Assembly (NCBI RefSeq): GCF_025907915.1
Contig: NZ_JAPAAF010000008.1
Coordinates: 1 to 64,000 of the forward strand
Length of the DNA: 64,000 bases
Direction: 5' to 3'
DNA from: Gaoshiqia sediminis
GTDB taxonomy: Bacteria; Bacteroidota; Bacteroidia; Bacteroidales; Prolixibacteraceae
The position numbers and the translations under genes were made by a program. The notes under the pieces are model-generated. The model worked only from the letters and a program-made list of their open reading frames with translations. It did not search any database and was not told the DNA's origin. This document shows, piece by piece, positions 28,757 through 39,255 of the stretch; position 1 is the first letter of the stretch; every line of letters starts with the position of its first letter.

Positions 28757-30619
28757 TCACTTCAGCAGCTTTTCAAATTGCTCCACCGGCATGATGGTCA
28801 ACACGTGTTTTCCGGCGGGCGAAAAGTTGGGTGTTGAACAAGCAAACAACTGATCAATGAGTTGGTTTATTTCTTCCGGTTTCATCGCATAACCATAGGG
28901 AATTGCCGAGGCACGCGCCAACGAGGCCGCTACTTTTTCGCGGGCCTTTTCTTTTAAGTCCACGGCGGTGCTTTTCATATCCTCCAGCAAGCTTTCAATA
29001 ATTTCCAGGGGCGACGAATTGTCGAGCATGCCGGGCGTTCCGTTAATGATGAAGCTGTTGGCGCCAAACTCGCGCACATCAAACCCCAGCGATTTCAGGT
29101 CATCGAGTACCGAGCGCAGCAATTCGGCATCAGCTGCATTCAACTCAAAGGTATGCGGGAAAAGCTGCTGCTGGCTGGCAATTTCTTGGCTGTCTAACAC
29201 AGCCATAAAACTCTCGAAAAGAATGCGTTCGTGGGCTCTTTTCTGGTCAATCACCATCAAACCCGATTTTACCGGGGTCAGAATGTACTTATTTTTAAAC
29301 TGAAAACAGGTCTTTCCCGAAAATGCTTCCTCATGTTTAATCTCGATGGATTCTTCCCGCTTTTCTTCCGGAATGACGAGCGGTGCATTATCTTCCTTGT
29401 CGTCCTCAAAATCCCGGTAAAGCGTCTCCCAATATTTTACCTGTTCCTGCTTTGGTGAAGTATACGAACTGCCTGCAGAGAAATTTACCGAACTTCGTTT
29501 TTCAACTTCAAACGGATTGTAGGTAGGATCGACCTGTATTTTCGGCGGAGCAATTCCTTCACGGCTTTTGGGGGCAATGGGAATATCAATACTGCCTGCC
29601 TGATCAAAATCAATTGACGGCACGACATTAAACTTGCCCAGCGCTTCGCGCACCGAGGCCTGAATGATTTGCCAGATGGCCATTTCATTCTCAAACTTGA
29701 TCTCGGTTTTCGTCGGGTGAATGTTGATGTCGATAGATTCGGGATCAACATCGAAATACAGAAAATACGAGGGGAAACTTTCAGGCGGCAAAATCTTTTC
29801 ATAGGCTTGCATGATGGCCCGGTGAAAAAACGGGTGTTTCATAAAGCGGTTGTTCACAAAAAAGAATTGTTCGCCAAATGTTTTCCGGGCATATTTGGGT
29901 TGACCGATGTAGCCTTTTATCTTGACCAGCGATGTCTCCGTATCTACGGGAATAAGGCTTTGGCTGATATTTTTTCCGAAGATGGCGACAATGCGTTTGC
30001 GGATATTGTCATCCTTCCCTAATTCGTAAACAGATTGCTGGTTGTGAATCAGCGAAATACCTATCTCCGGGTTGGCCAGCGAAATACGCTGCACCTCGTT
30101 AATGATTTGTTTCAGCTCGGTTGAATTGGCCTTTAAAAACTTACGCCGTGCCGGAACGTTAAAAAACAGGTTTTTCACCAGGAAGTTGGTGCCCGCCGTG
30201 CAGCTGCCGGCTTCCTGGGCAATCACTTTCGATCCGTTGATGTGGATGAAGGTTCCGATCTCCTGATCATGTTGCCGGGTGTGCAGTTCCACATCGGCAA
30301 TAGCGGCAATAGAGGCCAGCGCCTCACCACGAAAGCCCATTGTGCGGATCGCAAACAAATCGTTAGCCGACCTTATTTTTGAAGTCGCATGACGTTCAAA
30401 AGCCATGCGGGCATCGGTGTCCGACATGCCACAACCATTGTCGCTGACCTGGATCAGCGTGCGTCCGGCATCTTTTATGTTTATCGTGATTTGCGTTGCT
30501 CCTGCATCAATGGCGTTTTCAACCAGTTCCTTCACCACAGAGGCAGGCCGTTGAATGACTTCACCCGCGGCAATCTGGTTGGCTACCGAATCAGGAAGCA
30601 GTTGAATAATATCTGGCAC
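28757..30619 (-). CDS. mutL: DNA mismatch repair protein MutL
   Basis: 620 residues. The N-terminal GHKL ATPase has ELVENAIDAGA, QVSDNGCGM and MGFRGEALASIAAI; the transducer domain covers about 210-330; a variable linker covers about 330-430; the C-terminal dimerization domain follows. In the C-terminus the endonuclease motif DQHA(X)2E appears as DQKRAHE, so the metal site differs from the best-studied nicking MutL proteins and nicking activity cannot be assumed. It is preceded by a 98-codon gene ending 9 bp upstream and followed by two rhomboid genes. Confidence 0.96.
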   Translation of the reverse strand: MPDIIQLLPDSVANQIAAGEVIQRPASVVKELVENAIDAGATQITINIKDAGRTLIQVSDNGCGMSDTDARMAFERHATSKIRSANDLFAIRTMGFRGEALASIAAIADVELHTRQHDQEIGTFIHINGSKVIAQEAGSCTAGTNFLVKNLFFNVPARRKFLKANSTELKQIINEVQRISLANPEIGISLIHNQQSVYELGKDDNIRKRIVAIFGKNISQSLIPVDTETSLVKIKGYIGQPKYARKTFGEQFFFVNNRFMKHPFFHRAIMQAYEKILPPESFPSYFLYFDVDPESIDINIHPTKTEIKFENEMAIWQIIQASVREALGKFNVVPSIDFDQAGSIDIPIAPKSREGIAPPKIQVDPTYNPFEVEKRSSVNFSAGSSYTSPKQEQVKYWETLYRDFEDDKEDNAPLVIPEEKREESIEIKHEEAFSGKTCFQFKNKYILTPVKSGLMVIDQKRAHERILFESFMAVLDSQEIASQQQLFPHTFELNAADAELLRSVLDDLKSLGFDVREFGANSFIINGTPGMLDNSSPLEIIESLLEDMKSTAVDLKEKAREKVAASLARASAIPYGYAMKPEEINQLIDQLFACSTPNFSPAGKHVLTIMPVEQFEKLLK

Positions 30620-30628
30620 GGAATTGCG

Positions 30629-30925
30629 TTAAAATTTTAAAATCAGGTAAACAGCCAAGCTCAAAATGATAATCAGGAAAATTAAACGGGTATTGGAACG
30701 TTTTCTGGCCTCTTCCGCTGTTTTGGAAGAGCCGCCCATGGCCCGCCGGAACTGGCCGCGAATATTGGGCCGTCGATTGGGGTTCCATTCCTTTTTCTCG
30801 TGAATCCCCAATTCCCGTTTAATGCGATCTTCCCGGTTCTCCATCTCTTCCTTTTCCGGATCGTAATAGCGGTAAGGAATATTGAAACGGTGGGACTTGG
30901 GTGTATGGAAAAACTTTCCGATCAT
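30629..30925 (-). CDS. Small membrane-anchored protein, function unknown
   Basis: 98 residues. The soluble N-terminus is highly charged (PEKEEMENREDRIKRELGIHEKKEWNPNRRPNIRG) and one C-terminal transmembrane helix (LIFLIIILSLAVYLILKF) ends the protein, so it is a tail-anchored protein. I recall no characterised family; the start IGKFFHTPKSHRFNIPYRYYDPEKEE looks conserved. It lies 9 bp before mutL on the same strand. Confidence 0.72.
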   Translation of the reverse strand: MIGKFFHTPKSHRFNIPYRYYDPEKEEMENREDRIKRELGIHEKKEWNPNRRPNIRGQFRRAMGGSSKTAEEARKRSNTRLIFLIIILSLAVYLILKF

Positions 30926-31032
30926 GGCTAAATTTGTTTATTGACCTACAAAAATACAAAAACCAACCCACATAGCGAAATAAGCTTCCGGCAAAAACCT
31001 CCCTGCAACCCAAGAACCAAGCCAGCCTCAAT

Positions 31033-31830
31033 TTAATTGATTTTATGTCCGCACTTCTTGCAATACACAGCGTCGTCATCGTGCTGGTCGTAGAGGCATT
31101 CGGGGCAAACCTGCGTGTTATTGCTGCGGGAAGTTCTTATCATTTCGGAAGTGACAATCCCCGTGGGAACGGCAATAATGGCATAGCCCACAATCATCAC
31201 CATGCTGGCCAAAAATTGTCCGGTAGCTGTTTGCGGCGAAATATCACCGTAGCCAACCGTAGTCATGGTTACAATGGCCCAGTAAATGCCTGTGGGAATA
31301 CTTTTAAACCCATTTTCGGGGCCTTCGATCAGATACATCAATGTTCCTACAATTAACACCATGTTGATGACCGAAAACAAAAAAACGAAAATCTTTTCTC
31401 GGCTATTCCGCAAAGCTCTGGCCAGGTTTCGCCCGGCTAAGGTGTAGCGGTTCAATTTGAGTATACGGAACACCCGGAGCAAACGGATGGCACGGATGAC
31501 CATCAGACTGTGACTGCCAACAACAAACAAACTCAGGTAGGTGGGCAACACAGCCAACAAATCAATAATCCCGTAAAAGCTGAAAATATACTTCTGCGGT
31601 TTTACCACGATCAGCACACGTAAACTATATTCGACGGTGAAGATACCGGTGATCACCCATTCCAAAACATTTAATACGTGCCGGTATTCTTTGCTGATTG
31701 CTGGTACGCTCTCCAGCATCACCAGAATGATACTGGCAAGGATAATCAACAACAGACTGATATCAAAGATCTTTCCACCTCTTGAGTCTGCCTCAAAAAT
31801 AACCTCATAGAGTTTTTGCTTTGCCAACAT
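31033..31830 (-). CDS. Voltage-gated-type potassium channel with zinc ribbon tail
   Basis: 265 residues with six helices. S4 carries regularly spaced arginines (VIRAIRLLRVFRILKLNRY), so a voltage sensor is likely. The pore loop MTTVGYGDISPQ has the TVGYGD potassium filter. Unlike KvAP-type channels, the C-terminus adds CPECLYDQHDDDAVYCKKCGHKIN, a four-cysteine zinc ribbon, which could give assembly or regulatory control (inference). It is divergent from the comM gene. Confidence 0.9.
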   Translation of the reverse strand: MLAKQKLYEVIFEADSRGGKIFDISLLLIILASIILVMLESVPAISKEYRHVLNVLEWVITGIFTVEYSLRVLIVVKPQKYIFSFYGIIDLLAVLPTYLSLFVVGSHSLMVIRAIRLLRVFRILKLNRYTLAGRNLARALRNSREKIFVFLFSVINMVLIVGTLMYLIEGPENGFKSIPTGIYWAIVTMTTVGYGDISPQTATGQFLASMVMIVGYAIIAVPTGIVTSEMIRTSRSNNTQVCPECLYDQHDDDAVYCKKCGHKIN

Positions 31831-31950
31831 ATGATCTACTTTTATTCAAAAATAGCGAAAAAACAAAGTAACAGGCCCCATTGCTTGCACGTTAATAATT
31901 GTCGGTGTAAATTTATGTTTTGTTTAAAGTCAGATAAAACCCTTTGCCCC

Positions 31951-33489
31951 ATGATGATCAAAACTTTTGCCTCCGCCGTGCATGGCATCGATGCCACTAC
32001 CATTACCATTGAAACCGATGTATCGCAGGGGATTCGGTTCTTTTTAGTCGGGCTCCCCGACAGTGCAGTCAAAGAAAGCCAGCAACGCGTTGAGTCGGCA
32101 CTCCGGCTGAACGGCTTTAAATGGCCCCGGCAAAAAATCATCATCAACATGGCTCCCGCCGATCTGCGAAAGGAAGGTTCTGCCTACGATTTGCCGTTGG
32201 CCGTTGCCGTGCTGGCCGCCTCGGAACAGATTTCCCCTGAAAAACTGGAAAAATACATTTTAATGGGCGAACTATCGCTCGACGGCACTTTGCAACCCAT
32301 AAAAGGCGCTCTGCCCATCGCGATTAAAGCACGGGAAGAGGGTTTTGAAGGATTCATCCTGCCCAAACAAAATGCCCGAGAAGCTGCTGTTGTTGACAAG
32401 CTAAAGGTTTACGGAGTGGAAAATATCAAAGAAGTGGTCTGTTTCTTTAACGATGAAACGGAACTGGAACCAACCCTAGTAAATACCCGCGAGGAATTTT
32501 ACAAAAAGCTAAACAGCACCGATGTTGATTTTTCGGATGTGAAAGGGCAGGAAAATGTAAAACGTGCCCTTGAAATTGCAGCGGCCGGCGGCCACAATTT
32601 GATAATGATTGGTCCGCCAGGAGCCGGCAAAACCATGCTGGCCAAACGAATTCCTACCATTTTGCCACCATTCACCCTGCACGAAGCATTGGAAACCACC
32701 AAAATTCATTCGGTAGTGGGCAAAATAGACAAGGACACTTCGCTAATGACCGAACGGCCTTTCCGGGCTCCGCATCATACTATTTCTGACGTAGCCCTGG
32801 TTGGTGGCGGAACGTATCCGCAACCCGGCGAGATTTCCCTGGCCCACAACGGCGTACTTTTTTTAGACGAACTGCCCGAATTTAAACGAACGGTTTTAGA
32901 AGTGATGCGCCAGCCGTTGGAAGACAGGAAAATCACCATTTCGCGGGCCAAGTTTTCGGTTGAATACCCGGCCAGCATGATGTTGGTGGCCTCCATGAAC
33001 CCCTGCCCCTGTGGGTACTACAACCATCCAACCAAGGAGTGTGTTTGTGCCCCGGGCATGGTGCCTAAATACTTGAATAAGATCTCAGGCCCACTGCTCG
33101 ACCGGATTGACATTCACCTGGAAGTTGTGCCGGTTCCCTTTAAGAAATTGTCGGAATTGAGTGAAACGGAAAACAGCCACGCCATTCGCGAACGGGTCAT
33201 CAAGGCCCGCGAAATCCAGTCGAAACGATACCAAAAAACCGAAGGCGTGTTTTGCAATGCGCAAATGTCGTCCCGGCAAATACGCGACTTTGTACAACTG
33301 GACCCGGCCAGCAATAATTTATTGAAAAATGCCATGGAGAAACTGGGGCTCTCGGCACGCGCTTACGACCGCATTTTGCGCGTTGCCCGTACCATTGCCG
33401 ACCTCGAAGGATCGGAGCCGGTTGAAAGCCACCATATTTCCGAGGCCATCCAGTACCGGAGCCTGGACCGGGAAAGCTGGGGCACCTGA
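31951..33489 (+). CDS. comM: ComM/YifB-family AAA+ ATPase
   Basis: 512 residues from the first ATG of an ATGATG pair. ComM-type proteins are hexameric helicases that help branch migration during natural transformation in some bacteria; in others the role is unknown. An N-terminal Lon-like S5 domain (about 1-170) precedes the Mg-chelatase-like AAA+ module with GPPGAGKTMLAKR, GVLFLDELPEF and the zinc-like CPCGYYNHPTKECVC insertion, then a C-terminal Mg_chelatase_C domain (SSRQIRDFVQL...). The upstream in-frame stretch from 31816 is a poor leader, so the start at 31951 is preferred. Confidence 0.92.
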   Translation: MMIKTFASAVHGIDATTITIETDVSQGIRFFLVGLPDSAVKESQQRVESALRLNGFKWPRQKIIINMAPADLRKEGSAYDLPLAVAVLAASEQISPEKLEKYILMGELSLDGTLQPIKGALPIAIKAREEGFEGFILPKQNAREAAVVDKLKVYGVENIKEVVCFFNDETELEPTLVNTREEFYKKLNSTDVDFSDVKGQENVKRALEIAAAGGHNLIMIGPPGAGKTMLAKRIPTILPPFTLHEALETTKIHSVVGKIDKDTSLMTERPFRAPHHTISDVALVGGGTYPQPGEISLAHNGVLFLDELPEFKRTVLEVMRQPLEDRKITISRAKFSVEYPASMMLVASMNPCPCGYYNHPTKECVCAPGMVPKYLNKISGPLLDRIDIHLEVVPVPFKKLSELSETENSHAIRERVIKAREIQSKRYQKTEGVFCNAQMSSRQIRDFVQLDPASNNLLKNAMEKLGLSARAYDRILRVARTIADLEGSEPVESHHISEAIQYRSLDRESWGT

Positions 33490-33597
33490 GCAGTTTTTAG
33501 CCGCGTCATTCGATCTCTTTTTCACCAACTATATGACCGCCACATCCCGGCAAATCTTTCAGTACTAATATTCAACATACCTTATAACCGGTTCATT

Positions 33598-36500
33598 ATG
33601 AAATTAGCAGTTCGCCTGGCTGTTATTCTGATTACAGCCTTACACTTTCTTCCTTCCTGCGGAGATAAAAAGACCCAACAAACAATCGAAGTTGACAGCG
33701 GATTTACTCAATTCGTCAGCAGTTATACCAGTGGGGTAATTTCATGCAAAGCGCCCATTTTGATTACATTCAGCCAGGAGCCTCAAAACCCGGGGCAACC
33801 GGGAACAGAGGCGCCAGCTGGATTGATCTCACTGTCGCCATCCGTGAAAGGAAAAATACAATGGGTTGATAACCAAACCCTCGCCTTTTTGCCCTCTGAG
33901 CGGATGAAATCGGATGCAGCTTACACGGTGACGGTAGCTTTGGGCAAAATCCTCGATGTACCTTCGCGGGTCAATACCCTACAATTCCAGGTGAAAACGA
34001 TTCGCCAATCCTTCAATGTGAACAACCTGTCCATCCGGGCTTACGACAACGAAAACCTGAAATTGCAGTTCTTGTCGGGCCAGGTTTTCACGGCCGATTT
34101 TGCAGATGAAAAACAGGTTGAAGCGTTGATCCGGGTATTGAAAAACAATCAACCGTTGTCGTTGAGTTGGACGCATGATGCGGAAGGAAAAAATCACGTC
34201 TTCCGGGCTGACAGTTTAGTCAGAATAAATGATCCGCAAAAATTGGCCATAAAATGGGATGGAGGGGCAATCGGCGATGCAAAAAAAGGCATGGAAGAAA
34301 TGGAACTTCCGGCACTGGATGTTTTTAAAGTAGTTGATGTCCGGGTAGTTCAGCAGCCCGAGCAATATTTGCTGATCCGGTTTTCCGATCCGTTGCTGGC
34401 CAATCAAAATCTGGAGGGGTTGGTTTCGATCGACAAAATTGACCAATTGCGCTACCTGGTTGAAAACAATGAACTGAAAATATACGTGCCCTCCCGGTTG
34501 GCCGGCGAGCACGATGTCTATATTTCGTCCGGGATACGAAATGCGCTCAATTTCAAACTAAAAGAACCAACCACACTGCAAGTGCGCTTCGAAGACCTGA
34601 AACCTGCTGTCCGCCTGGTTGGAAAGGGCAGCCTTGTTCCCTCGTCCAACGAACTGATTTTTCCTTTTGAGGCGGTGAACCTGAATGCGGTTGATCTGCG
34701 CATCATCCAGATATTCACTCATAACATTCACCAGTTTTTTCAGCAGAACAACTATCCGGATAACTCGAACATCAAACAGGTGGGGCGCCTCGTTTTTCAA
34801 AAGAAGGTTGACCTGAATGTAGCCTCATTTTCTCAACTTAAAAACTGGAACACCTACACGGTAGATATTGCCAAACTGGTAAAAATAGAGCCAGGCGCCA
34901 TTTACCGGGTTCAGTTGGGTTTCAGGAAAGATTATTCACTTTACGGTCTGGAAGAAATGCCTGCTGCGCCCCAAACCTCACCTGTTGACATGTTGGAAAC
35001 GGCACAAAAGTATGAAGAGGAAATGGATGAATGGAACCATCCGGGGTGGTATTCGGATTACTACTATCCGGACGATTACGAATGGGAGGAACGCGAAAAC
35101 CCGGATGAAGCATCTTATTACAATTCGGGACGTTTTGTTGCCCGGAACCTGTTTGCAACCAACCTGGGCATCATTGCCAAAGGCGGCAGTAACCAACAAC
35201 TGTATTTTGCCGTCACTAACCTGAAAACCACTGCCCCCGAAACTGGAGTAAACCTGAAAATTTACAGCTTTCAGAAACAATTGATGGAAACCGTGGTCAC
35301 CGGAGCGGATGGGCTGGCCAAGGTGCAACTAAAACACAAACCGTTCCTGCTCGTTGCCGAAAAAGACGGGCAACTGGCCTACCTGCGCCTGGATGATGGT
35401 TCATCCCTGTCGCTCAGCAACTTTGATGTTTCGGGCGAAGTGGTCCAAAAGGGCACTAAAGGTTACATTTACGGCGAGCGCGGTGTTTGGCGCCCCGGCG
35501 ACAAAATCTTCCTCACCTTCCTGCTGGAAGACAAACAAAACAACCTGCCCGACAATCACCCGGTAATTTTTGAACTGATCAACCCCAAAGGGCAAACCGT
35601 CAGCCGACAGGTAAAAACCGCCGGAATGAATGGCTTTTACTGCTTCACAGCCGAAACCGATCCTGAAGCGCCAACCGGAAATTGGAATGCCCGGTTAAAA
35701 GTAGGCGGACAGACCTTCTCCAAACGCATCAAGGTGGAAACCGTAAAACCCAACCGGTTGAAAATCGACTTGAAGTTTGAAGCCGACCCGCTTTCAATTT
35801 ACCAGGGCTATGCCAAAGGAACGCTGAAAACAGCCTGGCTTCATGGTGGCACGGCCAAAAACCTGAAAGCAAAGGTTTCGCTCAGCTTTTCAAAAACAAA
35901 AACAACCTTCGCCGGATTATTCAATTACAATTTTGACGACCCGGCCAAAGAATTTTATGCAGAAGAGCAGGCGGTTTTCAGCGGGAAAGTGGATGACAAG
36001 GGCCTGGCAAACATCAATTTCAAACTGCCGCAAATAAGCTCTGCCCCCGGCATGCTGAATGCTCATTTCAGCACACGGGTTTATGAAGAGACGGGCGATT
36101 TCAGCATCGATATGAAAACCGTTCCGTATGCGCCGTACCCATCTTTTGTGGGTGTTAAGCTACCGGCCTCCGATTCCAACTGGTACAAAATCGGCACATC
36201 GTATCCGCTCGATCTGGTCACCGTTGACTACAAAGGCCAAAAAGTTGACCGTAAAGAATTGGAAGTGACCGTTTACAAAGTGGATTGGCACTGGTGGTGG
36301 GATGCCGGCGAAGATAACCTGGCCCGCTATGTAAACAACTCATACAAAAAGCCAGTCATGCGCAAAATGGTGAGTACCGTGAACGGCACAGCCAGCATTC
36401 CACTTCAAATTAACTATACCGACTGGAATGACAGCGGGCGCTACCTCATTCATGTGAAAGACCGGGAAAGCGGGCACAGCACCGGGATCACGGCCTATTT

Positions 36501-39156
36501 TTCCAAGTGGGGCTACTGGGCTGCCGAGGGGATGCAACATGCGGCCACCATGCTGTCCTTCAAAACGGATAAAGAAAAATACCATACAGGCGAAAAAGTG
36601 ACGGTCACCATCCCGTCGGGCAAAAACGGAAAAGCACTGGTGAGCATCGAAAACGGCTCAGACGTGCTGGATTTGTTTTGGGTGGAAACGACCGAGAAAA
36701 ACACGGTTTTCAGCTTCGACACAAAACCCGAAATGGCCCCGAATATTTTTGTACACATCTCGCTGATCCAGCCGCATGCCCAGACTAAAAACGATGCGCC
36801 CATCCGGTTGTACGGAGTCATTCCCGTGCTGATTGAGGATCCAAACACACATCTGACGCCGGTCATTTCAATGCCTGACGAACTGGCGCCTGAAAAAGCA
36901 TACGAGGTGAAAGTATCGGAGAAGAATGGCCAGAGAATGACTTATACGCTGGCGGTGGTCGATGAAGGCTTGCTGGACCTGACCCGCTTCAAAACACCTG
37001 ATCCTTGGCCTGCATTTTATGCCCGCGAAGCGTTGGGCGTGAAAACCTGGGATTTCTACGACGATGTGATTGGCGCTTACGGCGCCCGACTGGAACGGGC
37101 TTTTGCCGTTGGTGGCGACGAAAACCTGGCCGCTGCAAAACGCAAAAAGGTAAACCGCTTCAAACCGGTTGTTTCATTTATTGGCCCCTTTACCTTGGAG
37201 AAAGGAAAAACCAGCAAACACAGCCTGCAAATGCCGAACTATGTGGGCGCTGTGCGGGTAATGGTGGTTTCCGGCAACAACGGCGCTTACGGGAACGCTG
37301 AAAAATCGGTGAAAGTGCTGAAGCCTTTGATGCTGCTGGCCACCTTGCCGCGTGTGCTTGGCCCGGGCGAAGAAGTGAAACTTCCGGTGAATGTTTTTGC
37401 CATGAAGCCCGAGGTGAAAAATGTGAAAATCAGCATTCAAACCAACGAACTGTTAACACCCCTCGGCGGAAGTTCGCGGCAAGTTCAGTTTACCGAAGTC
37501 GGCGACCAGCTGGCCGGGTTCAACCTGAAAGTGGCCGAAAAAACCGGCATTGGAAAAGTGACGGTAACAGCAGAAAGCGGCAGCCACAAAGCCAGTTACG
37601 ACATTGAAATTGAAATCCGGCCTTCCAATCCACGGGTGGTCAATATGCTGGAAACCATCATTCAGCCCGGACAGAAATGGGAAACTGCGGTGCTGGCCCC
37701 GGGCATGGAAGGCACCAATACCGCCCGGCTCGAACTGTCGGGCATCCCGCCGATCGACCTGGGCCGCCGCCTCCACTACCTGATCCATTATCCGCATGGC
37801 TGCATCGAGCAGGTCACTTCGGGAGCCTTCCCGCAGCTAATGCTCAACCGCCTCACAGAAATCTCACCCGGACAAAAACAAGAAACCGAAAGCAACATCC
37901 GGGCTGCTCTCAACCTGTTCACCCGGTTTCAGTTAAATGACGGAAGTTTCGCTTACTGGCCCGGCTCGCAGCATTCTTCTTTGTGGGGGACTAATTATGC
38001 CGGCCATTTTATGTTGAAGGCAGAAGAAGCAGGTTATACCCTTCCGTTTGGCTTGAAAGAGAAATGGCTGAACTACCAGAAAAACGCGGCCCGAAACTGG
38101 CAGAGGACGAACGAATACGAGCGTTCTCCGCTCATTCAGGCATACCGGTTGTACACGCTGGCCCTGGCCCAATCGCCCGACTTTGGCGCCATGAACCGTC
38201 TGCGCGAGGAAAAAGAGCTGGACCAATTGTCGCAGTGGCGGTTGGCAGCAGCTTACGCGGTAGCTGGCCAGCCGGAGGTGGCCGAAAAGATGATCAGCAA
38301 GCTCAGCAAAACCATCAAACCATATCGTGAACTTTCAAACACCTATGGTTCTGATGCACGCGACCGGGCAATGATTTTGGAAACGCTGGCCCTGTTGAAA
38401 AAGCAAACGGAAGCATTCCCGCTGTTGACAGAACTTTCGGCCCAACTGTCATCGGATGAATGGATGAGCACACAAACCACTGCTTTTGCGCTGGTGGCCA
38501 TTGCTGAATTTGCCGGTGACGGAAAGCCGGACCAAACCGCACTGAACGCGAAAGTTTCTTTCAACAAATCAATCGCTGAAACAATTTCCGCAAACAAACC
38601 GGTTTGGCAGGGCAATGTGACGTTGAAAAATAACAAGACCGCTCAGGTACAGGTGGAAAACCAAACCAGCAAGGTAATGTATGCCCGCGTGATGAGCGAG
38701 GGAATTCCGGTTACCGGCGATACCACTTCTGCCCAAAGCAACCTGTTTATGGAACTGCGTTACACCGACATGCAAGGCCAAAAAATTGACCCGGCCCGGT
38801 TAGCGCAGGGAACCGACTTCGTAGCAGAAATCAGCGTGCAAAATCCCGGACAACGCGGGATCTACAAGGAAATGGCGCTGACCACGATTTTCCCGTCGGG
38901 CTGGGAAATTATCAATGCCAGGCTGAATGATGTGGACAGTCCGCTGAAAAGCGATGCCTTCGACTATCAGGACATCCGCGACGACCGGGTGCTGACTTAT
39001 TTCAGTTTGAATCCGCATGAGAGAAAAACGTTCCGTATTTTGCTGAATGCGGCCTACGAGGGTAAATTTTACCTGCCGTCCGTTCAGTGCGAAGCTATGT
39101 ACGACAACCGCATCAACTCCCGCAAACCCGGCCAATGGGTGGAAATGGTGAAGTGA
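33598..39156 (+). CDS. Alpha-2-macroglobulin family lipoprotein
   Basis: 1852 residues, the size of YfhM-like bacterial A2Ms. The lipobox LPSC gives lipid-modified C21. Many beta-sandwich MG domains follow, including the bait/CUB region and the QIP-type segment KGYIYGERGVWRPGDKIFLTF. The thioester motif is intact: C1402-I-E-Q1405 in HYPHGCIEQ, followed by an alpha/alpha toroid (about 1400-1700) and a receptor-like C-terminal domain. It would trap proteases that breach the outer membrane. It is followed, after an inserted cassette, by pbpC, the classical partner that repairs peptidoglycan. Confidence 0.95.
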   Translation: MKLAVRLAVILITALHFLPSCGDKKTQQTIEVDSGFTQFVSSYTSGVISCKAPILITFSQEPQNPGQPGTEAPAGLISLSPSVKGKIQWVDNQTLAFLPSERMKSDAAYTVTVALGKILDVPSRVNTLQFQVKTIRQSFNVNNLSIRAYDNENLKLQFLSGQVFTADFADEKQVEALIRVLKNNQPLSLSWTHDAEGKNHVFRADSLVRINDPQKLAIKWDGGAIGDAKKGMEEMELPALDVFKVVDVRVVQQPEQYLLIRFSDPLLANQNLEGLVSIDKIDQLRYLVENNELKIYVPSRLAGEHDVYISSGIRNALNFKLKEPTTLQVRFEDLKPAVRLVGKGSLVPSSNELIFPFEAVNLNAVDLRIIQIFTHNIHQFFQQNNYPDNSNIKQVGRLVFQKKVDLNVASFSQLKNWNTYTVDIAKLVKIEPGAIYRVQLGFRKDYSLYGLEEMPAAPQTSPVDMLETAQKYEEEMDEWNHPGWYSDYYYPDDYEWEERENPDEASYYNSGRFVARNLFATNLGIIAKGGSNQQLYFAVTNLKTTAPETGVNLKIYSFQKQLMETVVTGADGLAKVQLKHKPFLLVAEKDGQLAYLRLDDGSSLSLSNFDVSGEVVQKGTKGYIYGERGVWRPGDKIFLTFLLEDKQNNLPDNHPVIFELINPKGQTVSRQVKTAGMNGFYCFTAETDPEAPTGNWNARLKVGGQTFSKRIKVETVKPNRLKIDLKFEADPLSIYQGYAKGTLKTAWLHGGTAKNLKAKVSLSFSKTKTTFAGLFNYNFDDPAKEFYAEEQAVFSGKVDDKGLANINFKLPQISSAPGMLNAHFSTRVYEETGDFSIDMKTVPYAPYPSFVGVKLPASDSNWYKIGTSYPLDLVTVDYKGQKVDRKELEVTVYKVDWHWWWDAGEDNLARYVNNSYKKPVMRKMVSTVNGTASIPLQINYTDWNDSGRYLIHVKDRESGHSTGITAYFSKWGYWAAEGMQHAATMLSFKTDKEKYHTGEKVTVTIPSGKNGKALVSIENGSDVLDLFWVETTEKNTVFSFDTKPEMAPNIFVHISLIQPHAQTKNDAPIRLYGVIPVLIEDPNTHLTPVISMPDELAPEKAYEVKVSEKNGQRMTYTLAVVDEGLLDLTRFKTPDPWPAFYAREALGVKTWDFYDDVIGAYGARLERAFAVGGDENLAAAKRKKVNRFKPVVSFIGPFTLEKGKTSKHSLQMPNYVGAVRVMVVSGNNGAYGNAEKSVKVLKPLMLLATLPRVLGPGEEVKLPVNVFAMKPEVKNVKISIQTNELLTPLGGSSRQVQFTEVGDQLAGFNLKVAEKTGIGKVTVTAESGSHKASYDIEIEIRPSNPRVVNMLETIIQPGQKWETAVLAPGMEGTNTARLELSGIPPIDLGRRLHYLIHYPHGCIEQVTSGAFPQLMLNRLTEISPGQKQETESNIRAALNLFTRFQLNDGSFAYWPGSQHSSLWGTNYAGHFMLKAEEAGYTLPFGLKEKWLNYQKNAARNWQRTNEYERSPLIQAYRLYTLALAQSPDFGAMNRLREEKELDQLSQWRLAAAYAVAGQPEVAEKMISKLSKTIKPYRELSNTYGSDARDRAMILETLALLKKQTEAFPLLTELSAQLSSDEWMSTQTTAFALVAIAEFAGDGKPDQTALNAKVSFNKSIAETISANKPVWQGNVTLKNNKTAQVQVENQTSKVMYARVMSEGIPVTGDTTSAQSNLFMELRYTDMQGQKIDPARLAQGTDFVAEISVQNPGQRGIYKEMALTTIFPSGWEIINARLNDVDSPLKSDAFDYQDIRDDRVLTYFSLNPHERKTFRILLNAAYEGKFYLPSVQCEAMYDNRINSRKPGQWVEMVK

Positions 39157-39158
39157 TC

Positions 39159-39230
39159 TTTCACGCAAAGGCGCAAAGACGCCAGAAAAAGAAAGAAAAT
39201 GACTTTGCATCTTCACACCTATGCGTGAAA
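39159..39230. repeat. Palindromic repeat, copy 1 (left of the GxxExxY gene)
   Basis: A 72-base element with perfect 9-bp terminal inverted repeats, TTTCACGCA (39159-39167) and TGCGTGAAA (39222-39230), and a degenerate inner stem. It starts 2 bases after the A2M stop codon. Its outer bases TTTCACGCAAAG match copy 2 at 39656, showing that the two belong to the same family. Confidence 0.85.
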
Positions 39231-39255
39231 TGTGACACAAATAAATAAATTGCTT

